Source: Spongospora subterranea f. sp. subterranea
Lineage: Eukaryota > Endomyxa: Phytomyxea > Phytomyxea > Plasmodiophorida
Reading direction: 5' to 3'
NCBI GenBank assembly: GCA_049724395.1
Contig: JAUGWO010000013.1
Coordinates: forward strand, 124,001 to 188,000
Length of the DNA: 64,000 bases
Under the pieces are notes generated by a model. The model was not told where the DNA came from, searched no databases, and worked only from the letters and a program-made list of their open reading frames with translations. The position numbers were made by a program, and so were the translations under genes. Below are positions 1 through 11,336 of this stretch, piece by piece (positions within the stretch are counted from its first letter, which is position 1; every line of letters starts with the position of its first letter).

Positions 1-231
1 ACTCCTATTGCGGCAACAGAGTGACGGAAGACGGCGTGACGTCCTCAATCTGTCAGCCACTCCTATTGCGGCAACAGAGTGACGGAAGACGGCGTGACGT
101 CCTCAATCTGTCAGCCACTCCTATTGCGGCAACAGAGTGACGGAAGACGGCGTGACGTCCTCAATCTCTCAGCCACTCCTATTGCGGCAACAGAGTGACG
201 GAAGAGTGCGTGACGTCCTCAATCTGTCAGT
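1..231. repeat. 58-bp minisatellite, four direct copies
   Basis: Four head-to-tail copies of a 58-bp unit start at 1, 59, 117 and 175. The first three are nearly identical and the fourth diverges after about 30 bases. Further partial copies lie at about 660-715 and 742-795, so the array has been dispersed into the region just upstream of the citrate carrier gene. The array runs off the left edge of the window, so the true copy number is unknown. Each unit contains TGACGTCC, which resembles a CRE/ATF half palindrome; any regulatory role is inference. Confidence 0.95.
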
Positions 232-440
232 CAGGCGCAGTCATTAGAGAGTGTTCGGTACAGTTCGCAATTCGTTTTTCGGATTTCCTGACTGCATTGG
301 TAGCTCAGCAGCTCATCCCCAAATATTCAATCTTGTCCGGAAATGTCGTGAAGCAAATCGAAGTCGACGGCCAAGAACTTAGTGGCTGGGGGCATGGCTG
401 GCGTAGTTTAAACCGATGTGGTTCTGCAGGTTCTCTTTCT
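194..440 (+). pseudogene. Duplicated promoter and exon 1 of the citrate carrier, with early stop
   Basis: The segment from about 194 to 440 is repeated at about 742-930, where it forms the promoter and first exon of the citrate carrier. The upstream copy has an ATG at 343-345, but its third codon is TGA (349-351), where the functional copy reads GGA. The following 18 residues of the carrier N-terminus are otherwise conserved. No downstream exons follow this copy. It is therefore a truncated duplicate that carries an extra promoter-like region rather than a second gene. Confidence 0.8.
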
Positions 441-843
441 TGTCCCGGAGAATCGAGTATGTCTTTAAGTGCAGCGATTTCCTGATCACTATCATAGCAA
501 GATGGTACTTGTTCTTTGAAAGAGTGAACGAGTTGCTCGTTAAATTTCACAGTATTTACAACAACTGTATAAATAACAGTACTGTAGATATATATACACT
601 TGAGTGTGTTTACAAGTGACTGCGCACAGTGTTGGATCAATTTGGATCCAAATTGAGTCCTGCCACGGCGTGACGTCCTCAATCTGTCAGCCACGCCTAT
701 TTCGGCAAGTCTACAGAGTACAGACTACAGAGACTCTACAGAGTGACGGGAGACGCGCGTGACCTCCTCAATCCGTTAGTCAGGCGCAGCCATTGTAGTT
801 CACACATCCCCAAATATTCAATCTTGAATTTTATTATCCGGAA

Positions 844-2912
844 ATGTCGGGAAGCAAATCGAAGTCGACGGCCAAGAATTTAGTGGCTGGGGGCATGGCC
901 GGCGTACGTTAAAACGGCGTGGTTGTTTGATGTCGCGTTTATCCATGCGCAATTGCCCAGGCAATCGAGGCGTGCATCATGTATCCAACCGAGTTCGTTA
1001 AGACGCAGCTTCAGTTGGCATCTCGATCTTCAGGGTCGACGGCGACGCTATTCACAACCCCATTTGGATGTTTGAAATATACGGTTCGAACTCACGGGAT
1101 CCTGGGCCTTTATTCGGTAAATAACTAGATGCCAAGCTTGTTCCTTTCCTCTGTTTCCCACACTCGGCATTGGTATTCCACTGTGGTTTCTGACATTTCG
1201 CGTTTTGAACCAATCGATTGGGTGTAAAGGAATTTCCCCTGTATTTACCTGGTTTATTCATGAATGTAGCGATGTTTGTGGTCGTAATTTGTATTTGATA
1301 GGAAGCTTTGTAGTCTGATATACTCACACCGCAACAGGGTTTGTCGACGCTTATCGTGGGAAGTATACCGAAAGCGGCTGTTCGATTCGCGGCGTTCAAT
1401 GAGCTGTCAAAATTTCTGCAAGGAGCTGATGGCAAATTATCAACGGCCTCCACAATGTGTTGCGGTCTTGGTGCTGGTGTCGTTGAAGGTTAGTCTACAT
1501 TTATGGTAGTTGATTCTAGGTGGAAAGTTTTTGTTGCCCTTTTACGCGCACGCTCTCAACTCACCTTTCAAGGAGTTTCTTGTTTCTGTTTTGATCCTGA
1601 CGGTATTTTGTAGCGGTCGTCGCGGGTAAGTGAGAACTTGAAGCGACTTGTTTGTGGCATCTCATTCATTTTTTGGTGTTTTTTTTGTGTGCTATTCTCA
1701 GTAACGCCGATGGAAACTGTTAAGGTAACTCATCGGTGTAGTTTGGTGCTAATTGCGTGGGTGATGATGCGACATTTCATTCAGACAAAACTCATCGATG
1801 ATCGAAATCGTGCTCAGCCCAAGTATCGGGGTTTGTTTCATGGTGTCTCTGAAATTGTCAAGGCCGAAGGAATTCGGGGGGTTTACGCTGGCGTTGTCCC
1901 TACAATGGTCAGTGTTGTGCGAGCTAGCCTTTGGGACTTTCGGCTAACCCAAGCATAAACAGCTGAAGCAAGGATGCAATCAAGCAGTAAGGTCGGGTGC
2001 CAGAACTCACAAAATTGTTTCAGATAGGAGTCGCGTGTTCGTTTAGGAAGAGTTGTTATTCTTCCAAACTGAAATGGTTTTACTTTGCCTTATTAATGTC
2101 ACTGAGTCGATGGATTTCGTATAGATTTGCAATTTACGGGAGGATAAAATCTATGATATGCGGTAATACTGGGTCACCGATTGCCATGTGGCAGTCCTTG
2201 CTGAGTGGCTCCCTTGCTGGATTCGTCAGCGTTTATGCCACTATGCCCTTTGATGTACAATTGCGATTTGCACTATGGTTCATTTATTTAGCATGCACTG
2301 TTCTTGAAGTCTTTTATTGAAGTATTTATTGATTACGCGACGGCGAATACATTAAATTAGAAAACGTTTTTTCGGTTGGTCGCGCCAATAGTCGTTTCGA
2401 CTTCACTCTAAAACATATTTCGATTTTCATCAGATTTTATTTCCTTGATTTATTTTTTTTCTGATGATTTCTCAACCCACAATACTAATTTGAGTTTCTT
2501 CAGGTCGTGAAAACGCGTATGCAAGGACTTCAAGCAAAATCTTACAGCGGGACTATTGACTGCTTCAGGTCCGTTATTAGTAACGATGGTGTGTTGGCTC
2601 TCTGGAAAGGAACAACTCCCCGTCTTTCCCGTGTCATGTTTTCGGGCGGTATAATTTTTGCTTGTAAGAATTCTTTAGTCTAATTATGCGTTTCCTCACG
2701 GGACTGGTCGACACCGTGTTTCTGTGCTGTCCACCAAATAATTTTACTGTTGACAGTTTGAGGATTATAAAATCGATGCAACACTCTGCTAGATCATTGG
2801 TGCAAATCACAATTTTAACTGGAAAATTGACTGAATCAAATATATGTTGCCTTTAGCCTATGAAGCAATAATGAACGGTCTGAGCGATGTTTGGCCGGAA
2901 CCCGATCATTAG
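844..2912 (+). CDS. SLC25A1: Mitochondrial citrate/tricarboxylate carrier (SLC25A1 type)
   Basis: This is a mitochondrial carrier family protein that probably exchanges citrate for malate across the inner membrane. I read ten exons: 844-903, 961-1116, 1338-1488, 1614-1625, 1702-1724, 1785-1907, 1963-1991, 2125-2254, 2504-2663 and 2857-2912, giving 299 aa, the usual carrier length. The three carrier repeats are visible: PTEFVKTQ in repeat 1 (around residue 30), PMETVKTK in repeat 2, and PFDVVKTRMQ in repeat 3. The citrate-carrier hallmarks KQGCNQAVRF and GTTPRLSRV are also present. The start is the only in-frame ATG before the conserved N-terminus. Exons 4 and 5 are only 12 and 23 nt long. The gene sits directly behind a minisatellite and a duplicate of its own exon 1. 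Family assignment is firm; substrate is inferred from family signature residues. Confidence 0.93.
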
Positions 2913-3152
2913 CACACCCGACGGACGAACCACCTGATTTTTTTTTAATGAAGTATTTGACCTCAATCTTTTCATCAATTACTAGACATCCCCGGGTTAT
3001 TGAATATTTCATTCGCTGAGCCGAACGATAGATCTTTTTCTCGAGAGCAGGTTCTTTGCGATATGTAATTGGAGGATCCAAAAAAAGTGCCGGTAATTGC
3101 GTCATTTGCTGTCGGAACGGTGTGATCGCATCATCACAGGACTCCTTCACGA

Positions 3153-3650
3153 GATGTCATCATCGTCAGACACAACAATGCCCCTGCCGCCGTCGGTGCA
3201 GTCGCCAGTGGCCCAAGAAGTTCCTCTTGCACCTGTTCCTACTACTCAACAAACAAAAAACGCAACAGGAAAACAGTTTCGGCTGCTCCGGTTCCGGCAA
3301 CGCAACAACATGTTCGCAAACCGAAGATGACGCAAAACTGAGGCTGAATCAGCAGCTGATGACAATGGAGTTGACACAGTTCAACCTTTGTTTAGAACGA
3401 AATTTGATAGTTTCGAGCTTATTTAAAGATTCCAGGGACCGATCACAATGGTCGATCAGGGGGACCAAGATTATCAACGTTCAACACGAAGTTCAAGGCA
3501 AATATCGAACACAGGGTGCAATGACTGACAAAGAGCAGCACCCAGCCCTGGCTTTGGTGCAGACATATTTGCTGCAGCAAGTGCGTACTCTCTGTCCTTC
3601 CTGCCTTCAGCGTTGGCCACCGGAATGCAGCATCCGTGTTGAATGTTAAC
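3153..3650 (+). pseudogene. Degenerate coding relic, unrecognised
   Basis: A stretch with coding-like composition (Pro/Ser/Thr/Gln-rich opening beginning MSSSSDTTMPLPP, then a basic KKRNRK patch, then an acidic segment and FRTKFDSFE) is spread over three reading frames and broken by stops. FRTKFDSFE is weakly reminiscent of the N-terminal domain preceding some MULE-type transposases, but this is too short to assign. I find no splice pattern that would join the frames. Probably an old mobile-element or gene remnant. Confidence 0.3.
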
Positions 3651-4330
3651 AGCCTTGATCACCCTGTTTCATACCGTTCGACCATTGTGCTCGGTGCCTG
3701 GATGCTTGAATAAGCTCGCAAAGGTATAGAACTGGAATTTGGCAGAGGAACTCCCAAGAACTATGCATTCGGCTTGCCTGGATGCTTGACATAATCAACA
3801 ATATCTTTAGGCAAGGCCTCTGTTTTGGAGTTGTAGAACAAGGGACCCCCATCGCCCAAGATTGGGGATGTTATTTACAATTGAGGCATCGATCAGGCGA
3901 AATCATTGATATTGTTTGATCGCTTGATGAGTGTAAATTGTTTGCACTATCCTAGTTCTTCTGAAAATATAATGCCGACACCAAAGCCATTACAATTCTT
4001 GTAAAATGTCTGCGATTTGAGGTACGGTAGTGGATTTGGTTCTCGCTTAGTGCTGTCGTTGAGTGACCCTGTAATCGACACGCTATCTTAGCGAACCATC
4101 CTTCTTTTTAACAATAGAGCAACGAATTTGATGACGGCTTAGACACACAATATTTGACATCACGTACGCTGATTCTAGTTTATGAAAAATAAAACTTTTA
4201 AAGCCATTTTTCGTTGCCCTGTTTTTTCAAGGGCTTCTTGCGAAGTGCGGCAACTCCGTGACGGAGTCCGCGCCGTACTGACCATGGTCGAATTCAGACA
4301 GGTCTTGGGCGGAAATACATTCTGATCACC
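3651..4330. other. Intergenic, no gene seen
   Basis: Short ORFs only, AT-rich towards 4150-4220. A 14-bp word (gcctggatgcttga) occurs twice, near 3698 and 3776. Nothing else is recognisable. The 3' part presumably holds the promoter of the nucleostemin-like gene. Confidence 0.6.
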
Positions 4331-5895
4331 ATGGCACGAAAGAGTAAGGACGCAACGAATGCTATGGCTCCCTTAGATTGACGCCCCTCTGATTTTACAG
4401 AAACCAAATCCCATCGCCAGTCGTTGAAGGTCAAGTACATGATCAACACGAAGGCAAAAGCGACGCGCAAGAAAAGTGCGAAACTGGCTAAGAGAGCTCT
4501 GCCGCATTTGCTTAACAAGTCCTCAAAGGATCCAGGTATTCCAAATCTGTGGCCGTTCAAAGAGGAGTTATGCCGGGAGATTGCGCAAAAGAAGGAGGAT
4601 CTGCAAACCCAAGCTGAGGAGCTCCGCCGCCGACAGAAGAAGGAAGCGGCAAAGCGCCGCGCTGCAGCCTTGACTGGAACGGGCATGAAGATCGACAGTT
4701 TCATGGCCTCTCGAAAGCTGGCGGTGACCACTTGTAAGCAACTACCTGAAGTAATCGACTCGGCAGACGTGATCCTTATGGTATTGGACGCTCGCGACCC
4801 AATGGGCTGCAGGTCGGCCGAAATCGAACGTTCCATTATGGACGGCTCTAAACAGCTCATCTTCATTATGAACAAAATCGGTCTGTCTCTGATTTTTTTT
4901 TTATTTTGTTTCCGTTTGATTTATTATTTGTAATTGCTTTTTCTCCACATCGCGACCCATATCAAAGTGTTCATACCTGATATTTGCAGATTTGATTCCT
5001 CGTGAAGCTGCACAAAGCTGGCTTTCGTATTTACGTCGTTCATTCCCCACTATTGCATACAATGCGGCTCAGAAGCCTCAGACTTCTGATTCGAAGTCGC
5101 CGATTGTGAAAAATACGGTCAGCCGTGTAATCGGAGATGACCCGCTTATCCAAGCCCCTGCGAAACTATTCGCGAAATCGTGATGACAGCAATCCACTGA
5201 CGGTCGGGGTGATTGGTTTTTCCAGCACTGGTAAACGCTCCATCATTGACGGTCTCAAGCGATCATGGTCTAGCAAATCTGGATCTACACGTGAGCAATC
5301 CTCAGATGAGATCGAATTGTCTCACAATATTCGGCTCATAAGCACGGCCGGCGTTATAGTCAACAAAGACGATGCCGTTATTGACAGCGCGGTTGGCATT
5401 GCTCGTGTTTCTGACCCAACCGAAGCGGTTTCCGCAATTCTTTCCAGATTCCCGGCCGAGGAACTGATGTCGCTGTATGCGATCGCGCGGTTCTCAAACC
5501 TAAACGAGTTCCTACTCAGGATGGCGAGCAAACGAGGGAAATTGGGGAAAGGAGGAATTCCTGATTTGGAACAAGCGGCGAGACTCGTGGTCAACGATTG
5601 GAGCGAGGGCGTGATTCCTTATTTTGTGGAGCCTCCCGTAATGGAAGGCAGTTTTGCGGCGCTTCCGATTGCGCCAGAATTTGCTCAAATTTCTAATCTG
5701 GACGCGGCTCTGGACGCCAGTGACGACTGTCCCGATAAATTGTTCGTTCCTATCATGGAAGCGGGTCTCATCAAGGCTTCACAGCCTGTGAGTACGAAAA
5801 AGAGAAGTCAGAAGGTGAAGAGGGCACCTGGCGTCGTTATCATGGTTGATACCGACGACGAGGAAGAACCATTCTGTTTCAATAACACTAAATAA
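4331..5895 (+). CDS. Nucleostemin-like circularly permuted GTPase (GNL3 family)
   Basis: Members of this family act in the nucleolus in large-subunit ribosome biogenesis. Exons: 4331-4343, 4401-4880 and 4990-5895, about 465 aa. The spliced N-terminus (MARKKTKSHRQSLKV) is the basic nucleolar-type domain of the family. A coiled region rich in E/K/R follows, then the permuted GTPase order: DARDPMGCRS, G4 NKID (created exactly by the second splice junction), then G1 GFSSTGKR, then the conserved C-terminal block with GKGGIPD and AARLVVNDW. Oddities: G1 ends GKR instead of GKS, and the G3 DxPG motif is replaced by STAG, so GTP binding or hydrolysis may be impaired. The frame changes at the CCCC run 5155-5158; dropping one C gives a continuous LRNYSRNRD. 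An alternative 49-nt intron (5106-5154) would also restore the frame. Highly acidic C-terminus (DTDDEEE). Confidence 0.85.
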
Positions 5896-6145
5896 TACTC
5901 TTCATAATGCAAAAAAAATGTCTATAAACATCATTTTATTCATAACTCGACATCGACTTAATGAAATGATTCAGTTTATCGGGAATGAGTCATTATACAT
6001 GAAGTGACAATGACTCCATCCAAGAAATGACAATCGTGTCGCCATACACTAATTTGATTTACTTACAGGACGACACTGCCAATTCAGGTACGGAGTCGTC
6101 TTGAGAACCAATAGATAAGGCGCGTGTTTTAGCAACCTTCCTGCT

Positions 6146-7316
6146 ATGTCCAACAGGTTATTTGATGTCCAATATGAGTTGATGAAACCTATCGGTCATC
6201 AAGGATCGTATGGAGAAGTTCGCTCGGTCTTGTGTCGTCAAACCAACCGAGAACTGGCTGTCAAGATCATGAAGAAACCAACTCTAATAATCTCCCGACG
6301 GGACCAAACCCAGGAGAAACTTCTCCGAGCCGAGGTCGCGATCATGTCCACGATTCAGCATCCGCACATTGTCAATGTGGTGGATGTTCTGGAGACGGAG
6401 ACCCAGGTGTTCCTGGTGATGGAGATTTGTCGCGGTGGTGACTTGTTCGACCGGATCATGGCATATGGAGGAAGGATGCCAGAACACGTCGCCCAAACTA
6501 TTTTTACTGACCTGCTTGATGCTGTCCAGCACATTCACAGCCAAGGGTGCGGCATTTCCCTATTGCAAACGTTACCGGCATTGCTTATGTTACCAGTCAT
6601 TGGTGTTACCAGTGACTTGCTCACGTTTCCGGTCGTTTATGTTTCCTGGCATTTCTAGTTGTCGTTTTGGTTCCTGTCGTAATGACTTGACGATGTGTCG
6701 TTGAGCGATTGAGTTCATTTCAGGATCGTCCATGGGGATCTGAAGTTGAGCAATATCATGTTCGACGGAGATGGCGATGATGGGCTGCGTGTGATTGATT
6801 TCGGCATGTCGCAGTTCAAATCGCCCAGTAACGTGCTGAACGAGATGGTCGGTACGCCAAATTACCAGTCGCCTGATGTCATTAACGGGGGTTACTCATT
6901 CCCATCGGATATATGGTCCTTGGGTGTAATTCTCTTTGTAATGGTGTTTGGATTTAACCCATTTGGTATTGCAATACCGCCTTTCTGGTTTCACGAAGGA
7001 ATTGTTGATTCTCCAATTGATAGACCCGTTTGGAGCGAATGATCAGCCACATGTAGTTCATCAGCGCATCCTGGGTGGATTTCTCCCTAGCGTCAATCCC
7101 GGTTATGGAGCGTGGTTTCCAGCCGATATCCAGGCGTCTGATACTGTTGTCGACCTGATCACACGGCTGCTGTGCAGCAGCCCGACGCGCCGTCTATCGC
7201 TGAAGCAGGCCCGAAAACACCCATGGATAACGGGAATCGGGACTGAAACAATGGCCAAACGCGATAGAGCCGGAAAGTCTGCTGACTCGTTCAATACTCT
7301 ATCGCCATGTGCTTAA
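6146..7316 (+). CDS. CAMK-group serine/threonine protein kinase
   Basis: A 307-aa protein that is almost only a kinase domain. Exons: 6146-6546, 6724-6965 and 7036-7316, all in phase. Visible subdomains are a glycine loop (GHQGSYGEV), the VAIK-type lysine in AVKIMKK, the alpha-C glutamate in RAEVAIM, a catalytic loop HGDLKLSN, DFG, an activation segment GTPNYQSPD, and SDIWSLGVILF with a CAMK-like GFNPF. The catalytic loop reads HGD rather than HRD, but the catalytic Asp, the Lys and the Asn remain, so activity is plausible. The APE motif is replaced by SPD. The C-terminus (about 30 residues after the HPWI motif) is short and lacks a calmodulin-binding or FHA domain. Checkpoint kinase or DAPK-like relatives are possible. 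The substrate is unknown. Confidence 0.88.
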
Positions 7317-7916
7317 ACCTCCTCAAACTGCCGACCATATTCTATATATACTCTTAACAATAAAAAAGTTAGTTATTTTCATCGGTTATCATGGGCCAGT
7401 TGATTGTTTGATTGCCAATTGATTTGTTGGCTCGCAAACATCGGTCTAAAGTGATCATATCAATGTGTCGAACAAAACATTCCAGAAGATGACGATACAA
7501 ATGGTGCCTCAGAATGCCAATGCTGTCTTCGTCTGTAAGATTGAAACTGGCGACCTGGACAAAAAGCTTCGGAAAAACAAATAAAGTGCAAAGAATGATG
7601 TTGATGTGGTTTTCACGATCGGATAACACAACTTTGAAAGACTCAGACAACATATATAGAGACTGGACAGGCAAGAATTGAAGTTAACGTGTAAACTGTC
7701 ATCATATACAAGGTCAGGCCTTTGTCCCCACATCAAGTGCAAAAATAGATAACTAAATGAATTTATAGGAGGATTTTGCACCGGCACTATAAAATAATGG
7801 TTGAATTAGTGATGATATGACTGAGGATACATTTGTGATTCCGACCTTACGTTGTGGAAATCATTTCAGCTTTCAGGAAATGGGAACAAATAAAAATGTT
7901 TGGGCAACGTCATGAT
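7317..7916. other. Convergent intergenic spacer
   Basis: Lies between the 3' ends of the kinase (+) and RPP21 (-). It contains AT-rich 3'-UTR-like sequence with an AATAAA-type hexamer near 7360. No ORF with recognisable content and no RNA gene is seen. Confidence 0.6.
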
Positions 7917-8620
7917 CTACGATCGAAAACCTGAACTGGAAGATCCGTCATGGTTTGAAACTGCTCCCTGATGAACATCACTGCCGGTGGACGTGGCAGT
8001 CAGTTCCGGTTGTTTTCGGCGGGATTTCGATGCTTTTTTTACAGGATATCGTCGAACGAATCCGCAGTCGGAACATTTTACAATCACGCACGACTGGCCA
8101 TGGCCTGAAAATGGAAAACGTTGAACTTTACAAACTCCACACAAAACAAACGTTATTACGCTTTCGAACGCGTATCGTGGACGATGTGCCGGGAATTAGG
8201 GTCGCATTACATCCTTTGCAAATGGCCCGTTTACAATCGCCAGACCTGAACACGTGTTTACAAGGTTAGCTCGAAAGAGATGAAATATGCGGAAAAATTC
8301 ATAATAGTCGGCATATCTACGAATGGCAACCCGGCTCAGCAACACGGTCTTTGATGGCAAATCGCGAGAAAACTAACGAGTAATTTTGCAAAAAAAAACG
8401 AAGCGATAACCCAAACAAAAACTGACGTTCTCAGTACTAGACGGGAAGTGATCTGCTTGAATACGGTCGAGTAATATCTGGATAGGCTACGCTCCCAAGC
8501 CTGGACCGTTTCGTTTTGAGTTCCATCCTGAACAAGGACCCGTTGAGCGATCTGGCTCAGGAATCCTAGCCGATGCCAGGCGTCTGCGTGTCGGCGCCTA
8601 TCCTGGCCAGCGGCGCCCAT
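7917..8620 (-). CDS. RPP21: RNase P/MRP protein subunit RPP21 (Rpr2/Snm1 family)
   Basis: A nuclear RNase P subunit that helps remove tRNA 5' leaders. Three exons on the minus strand: 8620-8427, 8245-8160 and 8104-7917, together 155 aa, almost exactly the family length. The first exon carries the N-terminal helical segment (HRLGFLSQIAQRVL, then SRYYSTVFKQI and RLVLR). Exons 2 and 3 carry the zinc ribbon with CKGC followed by NATLIPGTSSTIRVR and, after the second splice, CSDCG with the family signature RRYPV. The tail is Ser/Lys-rich. The start was set at the first in-frame ATG (8620); upstream in-frame sequence has no ATG. Both introns were placed by phase and by restoring the zinc ribbon; the donor of intron 2 is GTAATA. 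Confidence 0.85.
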
Positions 8621-9088
8621 TCCGTCACTCTGTCCCAGAGTTGGCAACTCCGGTTTTGCCAGCCTATCGCGCGGCCTTCGATCATCTTCGCAACTCGCAA
8701 CGCGGACCGGCAAGATTTATCCAAAGTGGCGAAACATATTGTGAAAATTGTAAGGGATGATTTCGATTGTATCGCCTGAAATAAAGTCTTGATCCTGCCG
8801 TGGAACCAGTTTGACAAGAGTTCATTGCTGTTCCTTTCTCATATCGTTCCGACTAACAACAACAAATGATGAATTGCGCTTTCTCGAGACGGGGATGATT
8901 TCGGTTGCGTCAAACCGAAACCTTCCTTCAATTGTTTTTCAACAATTGACAAACGACGTTTTTTGAATTTGATTGGTAAAATAACTTACTTGGCAATTAC
9001 CGTACTGTTTGTAATCAGACACAATATGAGACATCAATTCTAGTGCGAATGTGCTGTTGAAACGCGAAATTTGTTTTTTAGAGTTGTT
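8621..9088. other. Intergenic spacer
   Basis: Between the RPP21 start and the eIF3l 3' end, both on the minus strand. It would contain the RPP21 promoter and the eIF3l 3' UTR. A short inverted AATTGTTTTTC/AACAATT patch is seen near 8930-8950. No gene recognised. Confidence 0.5.
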
Positions 9089-11336
9089 TTATGCGACAAT
9101 CCGCTCCACATCGCGGACCATCTCGTTGAGTTTGTGGACATTGCGCACAAAGAATTCCTGATGGCGCAAGGGCGGTTTCGTGTACGTGACATGAACATCG
9201 TCGCCGTCGATGTAGAAATCCAAGGTAGATGTGGCTGAACCGGCCAGCGTCTTACGCGACAACAACTGCTGCATCAGATCCGATCTGTCCATATTTGATG
9301 CCAACTTTGCTATCGGAATCGTCGTGTATAGCTTCAAGAACAGGTCGATTCCGTTGAGGAATTGGCGACGGGAAATGTCGCGATTGAAGATGGCAAACCG
9401 AGCCTGTCGAACTTCGGAAGCGTGCGGGCCGACCTCAGCCAGCAAAACTGGACTGCCGTAGTCGAACAGACGATGAACGATTTCCGGAGCGCCGACCTCC
9501 ATTTCCAGCATCTCATCAGCATATTCCTCCTGAAACAACAGGCATTCTACCATTAGGCGACAGCAATGATAATTAGCCATATGTAAAAAAACAACATAAA
9601 CCCCATCACCACCAATGGCGAGGGTAGTTTGCATCAGATGCTACATGATGGAGTGTTAACGCAACAATTTTGGCGAATAGTAAGAACATTAACACATCAA
9701 CGTCTGATTACCTTGACAATGGCGAGGACAGATTCATCTACACGAGATGAGGGAGAAACAGACAGAGCGATGGCTAAGAGGGCTGCGGCTTGATCTTGCA
9801 GAGGGACGGCACTGGCAAATCCAGACGCCAGCTCATGAGCACGGTGGACAGACGACGCCTTGGAATTGGCGGCGTATGCAATCAGCAATGAGAAAGACCG
9901 AACTGCGTCCGGAAACCGCTGCAACATTAACGACGAATATCCAACGATGTAGTACCTGGGACAAAGTATTAGCGGGCGATACATTGAAAAGTGAGGCGCT
10001 AATACTGGAACTCAAAACAAACATGGGCAACCGTTACAAAAGAAATTGAGACGATGATCCTTAGTATTCGAAAGTTAATGATATGTAGAAACTGTAGACG
10101 AAGCGAGTAATCCGATTTGAAACTTGGAGAATGAAAACCAACTAGAAAAAAAACAAATGATCGTTGAAAGAAAAAACGACTATAAGATTTTACATTGTCG
10201 ACGATAGCGAAAAGATTTTGGACATGGCCGATGAGCGACGAGACTCGATTGGCGCTAGCGTATCTAACGCGGTCTGGTAATCCCCAAGCCGCATATGAAC
10301 CTGTACCAAAACACAGACCGTCAATACAAACTAAAGTACCTTAAACAACAAATGTAAAAAATAAATTGACACATCTATATTTTTTGGATGAAGCCATTTC
10401 CGCGATATTAATCGTTGGTAAGCCATAACTCATCAAACGGGCAATGGGTTCGGTGGCAGAACTTACCAAGGCGAGGGCAATCAATGCGTGATATGCTAAA
10501 GTTCGGGTTGATACGGCAATGCCAACGCCTTTATCACCAGAATCGGTGGCATCCACATCGGGATTCAGCTGTAATGGCAATCGACCTAATCGATTAAGAA
10601 CTGTAAGTGAACTGATTTGTGTCAACATCATGCACAGATTCAATGGGCAATGGAATGATCATAAAAAAAACTATCGAACTTTCGTAGTCTGGTGAAATAG
10701 CAGACATTTGACAACCAAACTAAGATAGAAGCCGAAACCAGGGGGGTCGATGACTGATCTGTAAGTGAGGGCACAATGACGTGAGATACCTTTAGCCACA
10801 ATAGCATGAAGATACTGTAATACAACTGGCAAGGACCATGCAGTTGGATTGGCAGCCAACTCGGCCAGCTCGTCGTGGTCGGCACTGACAGTGGCCAAGT
10901 CGAACGCGAACTTTTGTAGGACGAACTCATGGACAAGGTCCCATAACCAGATGCCGGGGAGCTGCAGCGATGGCTCCGAGTCTGACTGCTTCAACAGACG
11001 GTCGAATAACGACAAATAATTGTGATAAGCGGCGACACGGTCGGAGATTGAGGCGCCGCAATCACGGTTGTTGCATAGATGGCGATAATACAGCTCCCGA
11101 TATAGAATCAGAAAAGTGGAGTCGAGTTGAAGGCGGTCGGCAATCAAGTCTGCGGTTGGCCAAGGAGACGCTTTGAAAAAGCGCTCGGTGACCTTGAAGT
11201 ACTGGATGGCGTACAGGTCAACGATATTGTTCAGATGGCATTCGGAAACAGCACGATGCAAATTGTTCACAAAGCTGCGAACGGCATCGGGAACGGCCCA
11301 CTCATTGTTGGGATTGCCAACGCCTGACTCGAACAT
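9089..11336 (-). CDS. EIF3L: Translation initiation factor eIF3 subunit L
   Basis: A component of the eIF3 complex that acts in 43S pre-initiation complex assembly. Five exons on the minus strand: 11336-10721, 10600-10467, 10300-10194, 9955-9712 and 9529-9089, giving about 513 aa in phase. Conserved family blocks in order are TERFFKASPWP, FLILYRELYYRH and PGIWLWDLVHEF, then HMRLGDYQTAL, YYIVGYSSLMLQRF and a PCI-like C-terminal region with FLKLYTTIPIAKLA, STLDFYIDGDDVH and FFVRNVHKLNE. The start used is the first ATG upstream of the conserved core. The reading frame stays open upstream to a TAG at about 11484, so an additional 5' exon is possible because many eIF3l proteins have a longer N-terminus. 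A 40-residue low-conservation insertion lies between exons 1 and 2 of the PCI-helical region. Confidence 0.92.

Noticed and set aside
305-694. Minus-strand ORF over the duplicated exon 1
   Set aside because: Shadow of the duplicated carrier exon and promoter; no coding features of its own.
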